A DNA stretch of 64,000 nt from Schistocerca nitens (GCF_023898315.1 NC_064622.1:355365234-355429233), one strand, 5' to 3'; positions 1-9,712 are shown, numbered from the stretch's first letter. A program made the numbers and translations. The notes: generated by a model not told the origin, from the letters alone.

Positions 1-179
1 GTAGAGAACTATTTTATTCAAATACTTCTGTCGGTCTCTGTAGCACTAGGACTACACTGAAGAGCCAAAGAAATTGGTACACCTACCTAGTATCACGTTG
101 GGTCTGGGCGAGCACGCAGAAGTGCCGCAACACGACGTAGCATGGACTTTACTGGTGTCTGAAGTAGAGCTGGAGGGAA

Positions 180-940
180 CTGACACCATGAATCCTGAAG
201 GGCTGTTCATAAATCCATAAGAGTACGAGAGGATGGAGATCTCTTCTGAACAGCACATTGCAAGGCATCCCAGATATGCTCAATAATGTTGTCTGGGGAG
301 TTTGGTGGCCAGCGGAAGTGTCGGAAGTCTTGAAACTCAGAAGAGTGTTCCTGGAGCCACACTAGCAATTCTGGACGTGTGGGGTGTCGCAATGTCCTGC
401 TGTAATTACCCAAGTCCGTCGGAATGCACAGTGGACATGAATGGATGCAGGTGATCAGACAGGATGCTTACGTACTTGCGACATGTCAGAGTCGTATCTA
501 AACGTATCAGGGTCCCGTATCACTTCAGCTGCACGTCCCACATCATTGCAGAGCCTCCACCAGCTTGAACAGTCTCCTGCTGACACGCATGGTTCATGGA
601 TTCATGAGGCTGTTCCATACCTGTACACGTCCCTCCGCTCGATACAATTTGAAACGAGACTCGTCCGACCAGGCAACATGTTTTCAGTCATCAACAGTCT
701 AATGTCGGTGCTGACTGGCCCAGGCGAAGCGTAAAGCCTTGTGTCGTGCAGTCATCAAAGGTACACGAGTAGTGCGTCTTCGGCTCCGAAAGCCCATGTC
801 GATGATGTTGAATGGTTCTCACGCTGACACTTGTTGATGGCCCAGAACTGCAGAAATTTGCGGAAGGGTTGCACTTCTGTCACGTTGAACGATTCTCTTC
901 AGTCTTCGTTCGTCCCGTTCTTGCCGGATCTTTTTCCCGG
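180..940 (-). pseudogene. Tc1-like transposase remnant (family T1)
   Basis: Minus-strand frames encode the C-terminal part of a Tc1 transposase. A tryptophan-rich WPPNSPDNIIEHIWDALQ block is readable near 207-413 and contains the last catalytic Glu of a DDE triad in its normal context (IIEHIWD). The upstream domain is scattered over several frames, so the gene is dead. Comparison with the copy at 46884-47483 locates the catalytic core. A transposase of this kind cuts and pastes its own TIR-flanked element in the nucleus; this copy could only be mobilised in trans. Confidence 0.75.
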
Positions 941-981
941 CAGGAGCGATGTCGGAGATTTGCTGTTTTACCAGATTCCTG

Positions 982-3012
982 GAATTCGTGGTTGTTGTTG
1001 TATGTTGTGGTCTTCAGTCCTGAGACTGGTTTGATGCAGCTCTCCATGCTACTCTATCCTGAGCAAGCTTCTTCATCTCCCAGTACCTACTGCAACCTAC
1101 ATCCTTCTGAATCTGCTTAGTGTATTCATCTCTTGGTCTCCCTCTACGATTTTTACCCTCCACGCTGCCCTCCAATGCTAAATTTGTGATCCCTTGATGC
1201 CTCAAAACATGTCCTACCAACCGATCCCTTCTTCTAGTCAAGTTGTGCCACAAACTTCTCTTCTCCCCAATCCTATTCAATACCTCCTCATTAGTTACGT
1301 GATCTACCCACCATATCTTCAGCATTCTTCTGTAGCACCACATTTCGAAAGCTTCTATTCTCTTCTTGTCCAAACTGGTTATCATCCATGTTTCACTTCC
1401 ATACATGGCTACACTCCATACAAATACTTTCAGAAACGACTTCCTGACACTTAAATCTATACTCGATGTTAACAAATTTCTCTTCTTCAGAAACGCCTTC
1501 CTTGCCATTGTCAGTCTACATTTTATATCCTCTCTACTTCGACCGTCATCAGTTATTTTACTCCCTAAATAGCAAAACTCCTTTACTACTTTCAGTGTCT
1601 CATTTCCTAATCTAATCCCCTCAGCATCACCCGATTTAATTTGACATTCCATTATCCTCGTTTTGCTTTTGTTGATGTTCATCTTATATCCTCCTTTCAA
1701 GACACTGTCTATTCCGTTGAACTGCTCTTCCAAGTCCTTTGCTGTCTCTGACAGAATTACAATGTCATCGGCGAACCTCAAAGTTTTTACTTCTTCTCCA
1801 TGAATTTTAATACCTACTCCGAATTTTTCTAATGTTTCCTTTACTGCTTGCTCAATATACAGATTGAATAACATCGGGGAGAGGCTACAACCCTGTCTCA
1901 CTCCTTTCCCAACCACTGCTTCCCTTTCATGCCCCTCGACTCTTATAACTGCCATCTGGTTTCTGTACAAATTGTAAATAGCCTTTCGCTCCCTGTATTT
2001 TACCCCTGCCACCTTCAGAATTTGAAAGAGAGTATTCCAGTTAACGTTGTCAAAAGCTTTCTCTAAGTCTACAAATGCTAGAAACGTAGGTTTGCCTTTT
2101 CTTAATCTTTCTTCTAAGATAAGTCGTAAGGTTAGTATTGCCTCACGTGTTCCAACATTTCTACGGAATCCAAACTGATCTTCCCCGAGGTCCGCTTCTA
2201 CCAGTTTTTCCATTCGTCTGTAAAGAATTCGCGTTAGTATTTTGCAGCTGTGACTTATTAAACTGATAGTTCGGTAATTTTCACATCTGTCAACACCTGC
2301 TTTCTTTGGGATTGGAATTATTATATTCTTCTTGAAGTCTGTGGGTATTTCACCTGTCTCATACATCTTGCTCACCAGATGGTAGAGTTTTGTCATGACT
2401 GGCTCTCCCAAGGCCATCAGTAGTTCTAATGGAATGTTGTCTACTCCCGGGGCCTTGTTTCGACTCAGGTCTTTCAGTGCTCTGTCAAACTCTTCACGCA
2501 GTATCTTATCTCCCATTTCATCTTCATCTACATCCTCTTCCATTTCCATAATATTGTCCTCAAGTACATCGCCCTTGTATAAACCCTCTATATACTCCTT
2601 CCACCTTTCTGCCTTCCCTTCTTTGATTAGAACTGGGTTGCCATCTGAGCTCTTGATATTCATACAAGTGGTTCTCTTCTCTCCAAAGGTCTCTTTAATT
2701 TTCCTGTAGGCAGTATCTATCTTACCCCTAGTGAGACAAGCCTCTACATCCTTACATTTGTCCTCTAGCCTTCCCTGCTTAGCCATTTTGCACTTTCTGT
2801 CGATCTCATTTTTGAGACGTTTGTATTCCCTTTTGCCTGCTTCATTTACTGCATTTTTATATTTTCTCCTTTCATCAATTAAATTCAATATTTCTTCTGT
2901 TACCCAAGGATTTCTATTAGCCCTCGTCGTCTTACCTACTTGATCCTCTGCTGCCTTCACTACTTCATCCCTCAGAGCTACCCATTCTTCTTCTACTGTA
3001 TTTCTTTCCCCC
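982..3012 (-). mobile_element. RTE-clade LINE, 5'-truncated, copy 1
   Basis: This non-LTR retrotransposon is inserted in the Tc1-like element. It is flanked by a perfect 7-bp target-site duplication, ATTCCTG, at 975-981 and 3013-3019. The 3' end (left side) carries a short GTT-rich microsatellite tail, as is usual in RTE elements; copy 3 at 58061 has a longer (GTT)n tail in the same place. The 5' end, including the expected APE endonuclease domain, is missing. Truncation at the 5' end is typical of target-primed reverse transcription. Confidence 0.9.
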
Positions 3013-3014
3013 AT
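1014..3014 (-). CDS. RTE-type reverse transcriptase ORF (N-terminus truncated)
   Basis: This is one uninterrupted minus-strand frame of about 666 codons from the ATG at 3014; the frame itself runs on into the target DNA. It makes the reverse transcriptase that copies LINE RNA at a nicked target. Visible RT blocks in order are NYRTISLIS, LAFVDLEKAFDNVNW, GVRQGCSLSPMLF and RFADDIVIL. The FADD box holds two of the catalytic aspartates, at about residues 414-417 counted from this ATG. The C-terminal part has the SETW...EAFEMWCYRRML region usual in RTE proteins and ends in a basic RRGRPRDEYTKQIQKDVG segment. The N-terminal endonuclease domain is absent, so the protein could not retrotranspose by itself. 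The start codon is an internal Met and not the native one. The lack of stops over such length suggests a recent insertion. Confidence 0.88.
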   Translation of the reverse strand: MGERNTVEEEWVALRDEVVKAAEDQVGKTTRANRNPWVTEEILNLIDERRKYKNAVNEAGKREYKRLKNEIDRKCKMAKQGRLEDKCKDVEACLTRGKIDTAYRKIKETFGEKRTTCMNIKSSDGNPVLIKEGKAERWKEYIEGLYKGDVLEDNIMEMEEDVDEDEMGDKILREEFDRALKDLSRNKAPGVDNIPLELLMALGEPVMTKLYHLVSKMYETGEIPTDFKKNIIIPIPKKAGVDRCENYRTISLISHSCKILTRILYRRMEKLVEADLGEDQFGFRRNVGTREAILTLRLILEERLRKGKPTFLAFVDLEKAFDNVNWNTLFQILKVAGVKYRERKAIYNLYRNQMAVIRVEGHEREAVVGKGVRQGCSLSPMLFNLYIEQAVKETLEKFGVGIKIHGEEVKTLRFADDIVILSETAKDLEEQFNGIDSVLKGGYKMNINKSKTRIMECQIKSGDAEGIRLGNETLKVVKEFCYLGSKITDDGRSREDIKCRLTMARKAFLKKRNLLTSSIDLSVRKSFLKVFVWSVAMYGSETWMITSLDKKRIEAFEMWCYRRMLKIWWVDHVTNEEVLNRIGEKRSLWHNLTRRRDRLVGHVLRHQGITNLALEGSVEGKNRRGRPRDEYTKQIQKDVGCSRYWEMKKLAQDRVAWRAASNQSQD

Positions 3015-3200
3015 TCCTGTCAAACTCACTTAAATCTTGATAACCTGCCATCATAACAGCAGTAACCAATCTAACAACTGCGCCAGACACTTGTTGTGTT
3101 ATACAGGCGTTGGCGATCACAGTGCCGTCTTCTGCCTGTTTACAGACCTCTGTATTTGAACAAGCATGCCTATACCAGTTTCTTTGCGCTTCAGTGTACA

Positions 3201-3946
3201 TTCAGCCTACACTTTCACATTACAGTGGCACTATTTTCAAAACACTAAGGTGTTCAATATTGAGTTTCATGAGTATTCACTTTCTACATATTCTAAACAT
3301 TTTCTTAAATTTAGTATTGTAATCTTATTTTGTTCCAAAACAATGCACTGACCATCAACATAAAGTTTTCATTCATCAAATATAAGGAAAGTTAGGAAAC
3401 TAACGAAGTTTTATCGGGGAACTTAAACCACCAAAAACATTCAGTGACGAGAAACGCGGAGAATGACGAGAAACGCGGAGAACGGCAAGCAGCCGTTGTC
3501 CTGGGCAGGAAGCAGATCTTGGAAGCCAGTAGGACCCTCCTCCAGCGCGAGCAGAGGAAGGCCGGGCAGAGAGGTACGCCTCCATTGGCTGCAGCCGCTC
3601 CGCTCTCGTATGGCGCAGGTGTTGCCATTCAAGCGCGCCGCTGCGCACATCTCAAGAACCATCTATTCACGTCTCGGGCGCACTCCCTTTTTTTTATTTT
3701 GTATAAAGGAGCTGCATTGAGCCGACTGCCGAATTCCTTCTGTTTTTGTTTTTGGCTCGCTGATCTTCGTACGAATGACATTTGGGTACATGATGCCGAA
3801 TTTTTCGAATTCACGATTACTTACATTTTATTTCGGCCTCCACCTGTCCTATTTTTTGACAAATTACATGATAACGCTTTTTCAGCATGGAAACGATGGA
3901 GAAATTAAAGTTCATGTCGATTCAAAAAGTTTCAAGACTGGGTTAA
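3201..3946. other. Unassigned interval with a CpG-rich core
   Basis: No gene is recognised. Bases 3440-3690 are richer in G+C and CpG than the surroundings and begin with two near-perfect 19-bp direct copies (TGACGAGAAACGCGGAGAA-like) at about 3443 and 3462. An open frame of 154 codons at 3444-3908 crosses this patch but has no recognisable domain and becomes AT-rich and compositionally unlike protein in its second half. The patch could be a promoter or exon fragment; that is speculation. Confidence 0.3.
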
Positions 3947-4642
3947 TACACTACTGGTCACTAAAATTGCTACACCACGAAGATGATGTGCTACAGACAC
4001 GAAATTTAACAGACAGGAACAAGATGCTGTGATATGCAAATGATTAGCTTTTCAGAGCATTCACACAAGCTTGGCGCTGGTGGCGACACCTACAACGTGC
4101 TTACATGAGGAACGTTTCCAACCGATTTCTCATACACAAACAGCAGTTGAGCGGCGTTGCCTGGTGAAACGATGTTGTTATGCCTCGTGTAATGAGGAGA
4201 AATGCGTACCATCACGTTTCCGGCTTTGATAAAGGTCGGATTGTAGCCTATCGCAATTGCGGTTTATCGTATCGCGACATTGCTGCTCGCGTTGGTCGAG
4301 ATCGAATGATTGTTAGCAGAATATGGAATTGGTGGCTTCAGGAGAGTAATACGGAACGCCGTGCTGGATCCCAACGTTTGCAAGACAACAACCATCTGCA
4401 CGAACAGTTCGACGACGTTTGCAGCAGCATGGACTATCACCTCAGAGACCATGGCTGCGGTTAACCTTGACGCTGCATCACACAAAGCAGCGCCTGCGAT
4501 GGTGTACTCAACGACGAACCTGGGTGCACGAATGGCAAAACGTCATTTTTTTGGATGAATCCAGGTTCTGTTTACAGCATAGCATCATGATGGTCGCATC
4601 CGTGTTTGGCGACATCGCGGTGAACGCACAACGGAAGCGTGT

Positions 4643-4832
4643 TCAAAAATGTTCAAATATGTGTGAAATCTTATGGGATTTAACTGCTAAGATCACCAGT
4701 CCCTAAGCTTACACACTACTTAACCTAAATTATCCTAAGGACAAACACACACACACCCATGCCCGAGGAAGGACTCGAACCTCCGCCGGGACCAGCCGCA
4801 CAGTCCACGATTGCAGCGCCTTACACTGCTGA
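4643..4832 (-). repeat. tRNA-derived SINE, head type b
   Basis: It lies inside a Tc1-like transposase and is flanked by AAGCGTGT at 4635-4642 and 4833-4840. On the minus strand it has a tRNA-like 5' head with a B-box-like GGTTCGAGTCC, then the CTTAGG-type conserved body. The type b tail reads GTCCCTAAGCTTACACAC on the plus strand. About 190 bp. Confidence 0.82.
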
Positions 4833-5196
4833 AAGCGTGTATTCGACATTGCCATACTGGCGTATCACCCCGTGTGATGGTATGGGGTGTCATTGGTTAC
4901 ACGTCTCGGTCACATCTTGTTCGCATTGACCGCACTTTGAACAGTAGACGTCACATTTCAGATGTGTTACGACCCGTGACTCTACCCTTCATTCGATCCC
5001 TGCGAAACCCTACATCTCAGCAGGATAATGCACGACCGCATGTTGCAGGTCCTGTACGGGTCTTTCTGAATACAGAAAATGTTCGACTGCTGCCCTGGCC
5101 AGCACATTATCCAGATCTCTCACCAATTGAACACGTCTGGCCAATGGTGGCCGAGCAACTGGCTCGTCACAGTACGCCAGTCACTTCTCTTGATGA

Positions 5197-5650
5197 GCGC
5201 ATCGCTAGCTCCTGCTACTACTAAGGCGAGTACACCGTTTGCTTCTTACATATTTTACAAACAGCAGCGACTTATTTTCAGTTATCTGTGTAATTACTAG
5301 TTTATTTTTGTAATTTCTTGCGTGTTCGAGTGCTTACTAGGTACAACCTTTTATTTCAATAACAGTGTAGTGTACAGTACCGCCATTGCTATCGACCGTT
5401 GTATCGACTCTCGTATCGTGCAGGCTTGTATGTTTGGTTAGAGCAGCTCAGTCAGTGTCAGTTAGACCGTCAGCGAGAGCGCATCGCTAGCTCCTGCTAC
5501 TACTAAGGCGAGTACACCGTTTGCTTCTTACATATTTTACAAACAGCAGCGACTTATTTTCAGTTATCTGTGTAATTACTAGTTTATTTTTGTAATTTCT
5601 TGCGTGTTCGAGTGCTTACTAGGTAGAACCTTTTATTTCAATAACAGTGT
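5197..5650 (+). repeat. Duplicated 5' UTR block of the CR1-like LINE
   Basis: A 172-bp block at 5197-5368 recurs at 5479-5650 (offset 282 bp) with only one difference that I can see (C versus G in the GGTA(C/G)AACC stretch). The spacer, 5369-5478, looks like the true upstream part of the element. The duplication therefore resembles monomeric 5' UTRs that amplify promoter units in other LINEs. A promoter role is inference. Confidence 0.75.
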
Positions 5651-5814
5651 TTTTGTACTTATTTGCTGCGCTTAGCTTTTAAATAGTTTTTCTGGGAAAA
5701 CCTAGCGTAGTTTTCGCGTCTCGTATTTCAGTGAGTGTTTCTTGATTATCAGAGTAGCTCATCAGAAGATTATCTTGGGAATTTGTCACCGTATAGAGTA
5801 GGGTAAACATAGTC

Positions 5815-6807
5815 ATGTGTAGGGACTGTGGTTGTTGTGAGCGGACGCAAGGAGAATTGGCCACTCTTCGGGGACAGGTGGAGGCTTTGTCTGTTAGGCT
5901 CATCGAGCTCGAGGCGCAGGCGTCGGCTCGTAGTGGCGTTGGGGCAACTGTGGTGAGACCTATGCCTACTTCGGTGGCCTTGGAATCACATGGAACCCCT
6001 GATGTCGCTGCGTCTTCCGGCAGTGAGCATCTTACCGGTCAGCCATCACTCCAGGGTGAATGGCGGACAGTGGTGGGCTCGCGCGTGCCTGGCCGAAAGG
6101 CGAAGGTGGGATCTGGCCGCGTGGTGGCTGCCTTACCCCTTTCCAACAGGTACGGGGTGCTTCCTAGTGGTGATGACATCGTTTCCGAGCCACCACAGGA
6201 TGCCTCGCCTGTTGGGCCAGTGGCCGATTCTCCGGCAAGGTCCCGACAGTCACAGAGGGCGGGCCTATTAGTTATAGGGAGCTCCAACGTTAGGCGGGTT
6301 ATGGAGCCCCTCAGGAGAATAGCGGGTAGGTCGGGGAAGAATGCCAGTGTGCACTCGGTGTGCTTGCCGGGGGGTCTCGTCCGTAATGTGGAGGAGGCCC
6401 TTCCGGCAGCTATTGAACGCACTGGGTGTGACCGGCTGCAGATAGTAGCACATGTCGGAACGAATGACGCCTGCCGCTTGGGTTCTGAGGCCATCCTTGG
6501 TTCCTTCCGGCGGCTGGCTGATTTGGTGAAGACAACCAGCATCGCACGCGGAGTGCAAGCTGAGCTTAATATCTGCAGCATAGTGCCCAGAGTCGATCGC
6601 GGTCCTCTGGTTTGGAGCCGTGTGGAGGGTCTAAACCAGAGGCTCAGACGACTCTGCGACTATAATGGTTGCAAATTCATCGACCTCCGTTATTGGGTGG
6701 AGAACTGTAGGGCCCCCCTAGACAGGTCAGGCGTGCACTACACACCGGAAGCAGCTACTAGGGTAGCAGAGTACGTGTGGCGTGCACACGGGGGTTTTTT
6801 AGGTTAG
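5815..6807 (+). CDS. CR1-like LINE ORF1 protein with SGNH esterase-like domain
   Basis: 330 residues, starting at the first ATG of the open frame. Residues 2-8 are a cysteine cluster (CRDCGCC) followed by a heptad-like stretch at about 12-36, probably a short coiled coil for self-association. A basic, Pro/Ser-rich linker fills 85-150. Residues 151-320 look like an SGNH hydrolase: GSSN at 155-158 is in the place of the nucleophile block, HVGTND at 213-218 is the block III Asn, and GVHYT at 306-310 holds the last His (H308). The Asp usually three residues before that His is Ser305 here, so esterase activity is uncertain. CR1/L2 ORF1 proteins bind RNA and form the retrotransposition particle. 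The stop codon lies just past a slippery heptamer leading into ORF2. Confidence 0.85.
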   Translation: MCRDCGCCERTQGELATLRGQVEALSVRLIELEAQASARSGVGATVVRPMPTSVALESHGTPDVAASSGSEHLTGQPSLQGEWRTVVGSRVPGRKAKVGSGRVVAALPLSNRYGVLPSGDDIVSEPPQDASPVGPVADSPARSRQSQRAGLLVIGSSNVRRVMEPLRRIAGRSGKNASVHSVCLPGGLVRNVEEALPAAIERTGCDRLQIVAHVGTNDACRLGSEAILGSFRRLADLVKTTSIARGVQAELNICSIVPRVDRGPLVWSRVEGLNQRLRRLCDYNGCKFIDLRYWVENCRAPLDRSGVHYTPEAATRVAEYVWRAHGGFLG

Positions 6808-9641
6808 AGGGACCCCCCCTTGGGCGAAACGATAAAATACCTGACGGCTTACCAGAGAGAACATTATCATCGTTGATAAAGAACGTCCGTCCTCAGAGAC
6901 CAAAAACAGGAAAAGTTAACGTAATATTGGTAAACTGCAGGAGTATCCAGGGCAAGGTTCCTGAATTAGTATCTCTTATTGAAGGAAATAGTGCGCATAT
7001 AGTATTAGGAACGGAAAGTTGGTTAAAACCGGAAGTGAACAGTAACGAAATCCTAGACACAGAATGGAATATATACCGCAAGGATAGGATAAACGCCAAT
7101 GGTGGAGGAGTATTTATAGCAGTAAAGAATTCAATAATATCCAGTGAAGTTATTAGCGAATGCGAATGTGAAATAATCTGGGTTAAGTTAAGTATCAAAG
7201 GTGGGTCAGATATGATAGTCGGATGCTTCTATAGGCCACCTGCATCAGCAACCGTAGTAGTTGAGCGCCTCAGAGAGAACCTGCAGAACGTCGTGAAGAA
7301 GTTTCGTGATCATACTATTGTAATAGGGGGAGACTTCAATCTACCAGGTATAGAATGGGATAGTCACACAATCAGAACTGGAGCCAGGGACAGAGACTCT
7401 TGTGACATTATCCTGACTGCCTTGTCCGAGAATTACTTCGAGCAGATAGTTAGAGAACCAACTCGTGAAGCTAACGTTTTAGACCTCATAGCAACAAATA
7501 GACCGGAACTTTTCGACTCCGTGAATGTAGAAGAGGGTATCAGTGATCATAAGTCAGTGGTTGCATCAATGACTACAAGTGTAATAAGAAATGCCAAGAA
7601 AGGAAGGAAAATCTATTTGCTTAACAAGAGTGATAGGGCACAAATCGCAGAATATCTGAGTGACCACCATCAAACGTTCATTTCTGAGGAAGAGGATGTG
7701 GAACAAAAATGGAAAAAATTCAGAAACATCGTCCAGTACGCCTTAGATAAGTTCGTACCGACTAAGGTCCAAAGCGAGGGGAAAGATCCACCGTGGTATA
7801 ACAATCATGTACGAAAGGTACTACGGAAACAAAGAAAGCATCACCATAGGTTTAAGAGTAGTCGAATCATAGCTGATAAGGAAAAGCTGAACGAAGCGAA
7901 AAAGAGCGTAAAGAGAGCAATGAGAGAAGCATTCAACGAATTCGAACATAAAACATTGGCAAACAATCTAAACAAGAACCCTAAAAAGTTTTGGTCATAT
8001 GTAAAATCGGTAAGCGGATCTAAATCCCCTATTCAGTCACTCGTTGACCACGATGGCACCGAAACAGAGGACGACCGAAGAAAGGCAGAAATACTGAATT
8101 CAGTGTTCCGAAACTGTTTCACTGCGGAAAATCGTAACACGGTCCCTGACTTCAGCCGTCGCACGGACGCCAAAATGGAAAATATTGAAATAAACGATAT
8201 CGGAATTGAAAAACAACTGCTATCACTTAGTAGCGGAAAAGCATCCGGACCAGACGAGATACCCTTAAGATTCTACAGTGATTATGCTAAAGAACTTGCC
8301 CCCTTTCTATCAGCAATTTATCGTAGATCTCTGGAAGAACGTAAAGTACCTAGCGACTGGAAGAAAGCACAGGTCGTTCCCATTTTCAAGAAGGGTCATA
8401 AATCAGATGCGAATAATTATAGGCCTATTTCACTTACGTCAATCTGTTGTAGAATAATGGAACATGTTTTGTGTTCTCGTATTATGACGTTCTTAGATAA
8501 TACAAATCTCCTTCATCATAACCAACATGGATTCCGCAAACAGAGATCATGTGAAACCCAGCTCGCCCTATTTGCCCAAGAAATTCACAGTGCCGTAGAC
8601 ACTGGCGAGCAGATTGATGCCGTATTCCTGGACTTCAGGAAGGCATTTGATACGGTTCCGCACTTACGTTTAGTGAAAAAAATACGTGCTTACGGAATAT
8701 CGGACCAGGTTTGTGATTGGATTCAGGATTTCCTAGAAGAAAGAACACAACATGTCATTCTTAACGGTTCAAAATCTGCAGATGTAGAGGTAATTTCGGG
8801 AGTACCGCAAGGAAGCGTGATAGGACCTTTATTGTTTACAATATACATAAATGACTTAGTTGACAACATCGGTAGCTCCGTGAGGCTATTTGCAGATGAC
8901 ACGGTTGTCTACAAGAAAGTAGCAACATCAGAAGACTCGTACGTACTCCAGGAAGACCTGCAGAGGATTAATGAATGGTGCGACAGCTGGCAGCTTTCCC
9001 TAAACGTAGATAAATGTAATATAATGCGCATACATAGGGGCAGAAATCCATTCCAGTACGATTATGCCATAGGTGGTAAATCATTGGAAGCGGTAACGAC
9101 CGTAAAATACTTAGGAGTTACTATCCGGAGCGATCTGAAGTGGAATGATCACATAAAACAAATAGTGGGAAAAGCAGGCGCCAGGTTGAGATTCATAGGA
9201 AGAATTCTAAGAAAATGTGACTCATCGACGAAAGAAGTAGCTTACAAAACGCTTGTTCGTCCGATTCTTGAGTATTGCTCATCAGTATGGGACCCTTACC
9301 AGGTTGGATTAATAGAAGAGATAGACATGATCCAGCGAAAAGCAGCGCGATTCGTCATGGGGACATTTAGTCAGCGCGAGAGCGTTACGGAGATGCTGAA
9401 CAAGCTCCAGTGGCGGACACTTCAAGAAAGGCGTTACGCAATACGGAGAGGTTTATTATCGAAATTACGAGAGAGCACATTCCGGGAAGAGATGGGCAAC
9501 ATATTACTACCGCCCACATATATCTCGCGTAATGATCACAACGAAAAGATCCGAGAAATTAGAGCAAATACGGAGACTTACAAGCAGTCGTTCTTCCCAC
9601 GCACAATTCGTGAATGGAACAGGGAAGGGGGGATCAGATAG
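6762..9641 (+). CDS. CR1-like LINE ORF2: APE endonuclease and reverse transcriptase
   Basis: The frame is open from 6762 and lies in the -1 frame relative to ORF1, overlapping it by about 45 nt. No in-frame ATG occurs before the endonuclease domain is well under way, so entry is probably by frameshifting from ORF1. Counting from codon 6777, the APE endonuclease spans about 47-260: N53, E80, GGDFN at 184-188 and SDH at 256-258. RT blocks follow: YRPISLTS (548-555), VFLDFRKAFDTVPH, GVPQGSVIGPLLF (675-687) and LFADD (704-708). The C-terminus ends NREGGIR. The enzyme nicks the target and primes cDNA synthesis there. All main catalytic residues are present and there are no stops, so this ORF looks intact. 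Confidence 0.88.
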   Translation, partial: GSRVRVACTRGFFRLEGPPLGRNDKIPDGLPERTLSSLIKNVRPQRPKTGKVNVILVNCRSIQGKVPELVSLIEGNSAHIVLGTESWLKPEVNSNEILDTEWNIYRKDRINANGGGVFIAVKNSIISSEVISECECEIIWVKLSIKGGSDMIVGCFYRPPASATVVVERLRENLQNVVKKFRDHTIVIGGDFNLPGIEWDSHTIRTGARDRDSCDIILTALSENYFEQIVREPTREANVLDLIATNRPELFDSVNVEEGISDHKSVVASMTTSVIRNAKKGRKIYLLNKSDRAQIAEYLSDHHQTFISEEEDVEQKWKKFRNIVQYALDKFVPTKVQSEGKDPPWYNNHVRKVLRKQRKHHHRFKSSRIIADKEKLNEAKKSVKRAMREAFNEFEHKTLANNLNKNPKKFWSYVKSVSGSKSPIQSLVDHDGTETEDDRRKAEILNSVFRNCFTAENRNTVPDFSRRTDAKMENIEINDIGIEKQLLSLSSGKASGPDEIPLRFYSDYAKELAPFLSAIYRRSLEERKVPSDWKKAQVVPIFKKGHKSDANNYRPISLTSICCRIMEHVLCSRIMTFLDNTNLLHHNQHGFRKQRSCETQLALFAQEIHSAVDTGEQIDAVFLDFRKAFDTVPHLRLVKKIRAYGISDQVCDWIQDFLEERTQHVILNGSKSADVEVISGVPQGSVIGPLLFTIYINDLVDNIGSSVRLFADDTVVYKKVATSEDSYVLQEDLQRINEWCDSWQLSLNVDKCNIMRIHRGRNPFQYDYAIGGKSLEAVTTVKYLGVTIRSDLKWNDHIKQIVGKAGARLRFIGRILRKCDSSTKEVAYKTLVRPILEYCSSVWDPYQVGLIEEIDMIQRKAARFVMGTFSQRESVTEMLNKLQWRTLQERRYAIRRGLLSKLRESTFREEMGNILLPPTYISRNDHNEKIREIRANTETYKQSFFPRTIREWNREGGIR
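6795..6821 (+). promoter_or_regulatory. Putative -1 ribosomal frameshift site between ORF1 and ORF2
   Basis: Bases 6795-6801 read T TTT TTA in the ORF1 phase (GGT TTT TTA GGT TAG), which fits the X XXY YYZ slippery pattern. A -1 slip here enters ORF2 exactly. The ORF1 stop is at 6805-6807. After a 5-nt spacer, 6807-6821 can form a weak hairpin (GAGGG with CCCTT, loop ACCCC). A longer-range C-tract pairing is possible. The slip itself is inferred, not shown. Confidence 0.6.
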
Positions 9642-9689
9642 TGGTACAATAAGTACCCTCCGCCACACACCGTAAGGTGGCTCGCGGAG

Positions 9690-9712
9690 TATAGATGTAG
9701 ATGTAGATGTAG
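9690..9712 (+). repeat. GATGTA microsatellite tail of the CR1-like LINE
   Basis: Several TAGATG units end the LINE immediately before the interrupted transposase resumes with AACTGTGG. Short tandem 3' tails instead of poly(A) are typical for CR1-type elements. Confidence 0.75.

Larger units (their letters stand above)
53..3200 (-). mobile_element. Tc1-like DNA transposon (family T1), split by a LINE
   Basis: The ends are matching inverted repeats starting CACTGAA, each next to a TA dinucleotide (53-54 and 3199-3200), the usual Tc1/mariner target. The same family recurs intact in outline at 46777-47832, and the two copies align from end to end apart from the LINE insertion. The transposase lies on the minus strand and is broken. 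The LINE sits at 982-3012, so the element without it is about 1.1 kb. Confidence 0.85.
5197..9712 (+). mobile_element. CR1-like LINE, apparently full length, both ORFs open
   Basis: This non-LTR retrotransposon of about 4.5 kb interrupts the T2 transposase gene. Its order is a 5' UTR with a duplicated block, ORF1 (5815-6807) with an SGNH-esterase-like domain, ORF2 (open from 6762 to 9641) with APE endonuclease and reverse transcriptase, and a short 3' UTR ending in a GATGTA-type microsatellite (about 9690-9712). An esterase-bearing ORF1 and a microsatellite instead of poly(A) are features of the CR1/L2 group. No stop or frameshift interrupts either ORF, so the copy looks young. A clear TSD is not visible. 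Confidence 0.88.

Noticed and set aside
3444-3908. 154-codon plus-strand frame
   Set aside because: No recognisable domain, crosses a tandem duplication and an abrupt change in composition; no splice or homology support.
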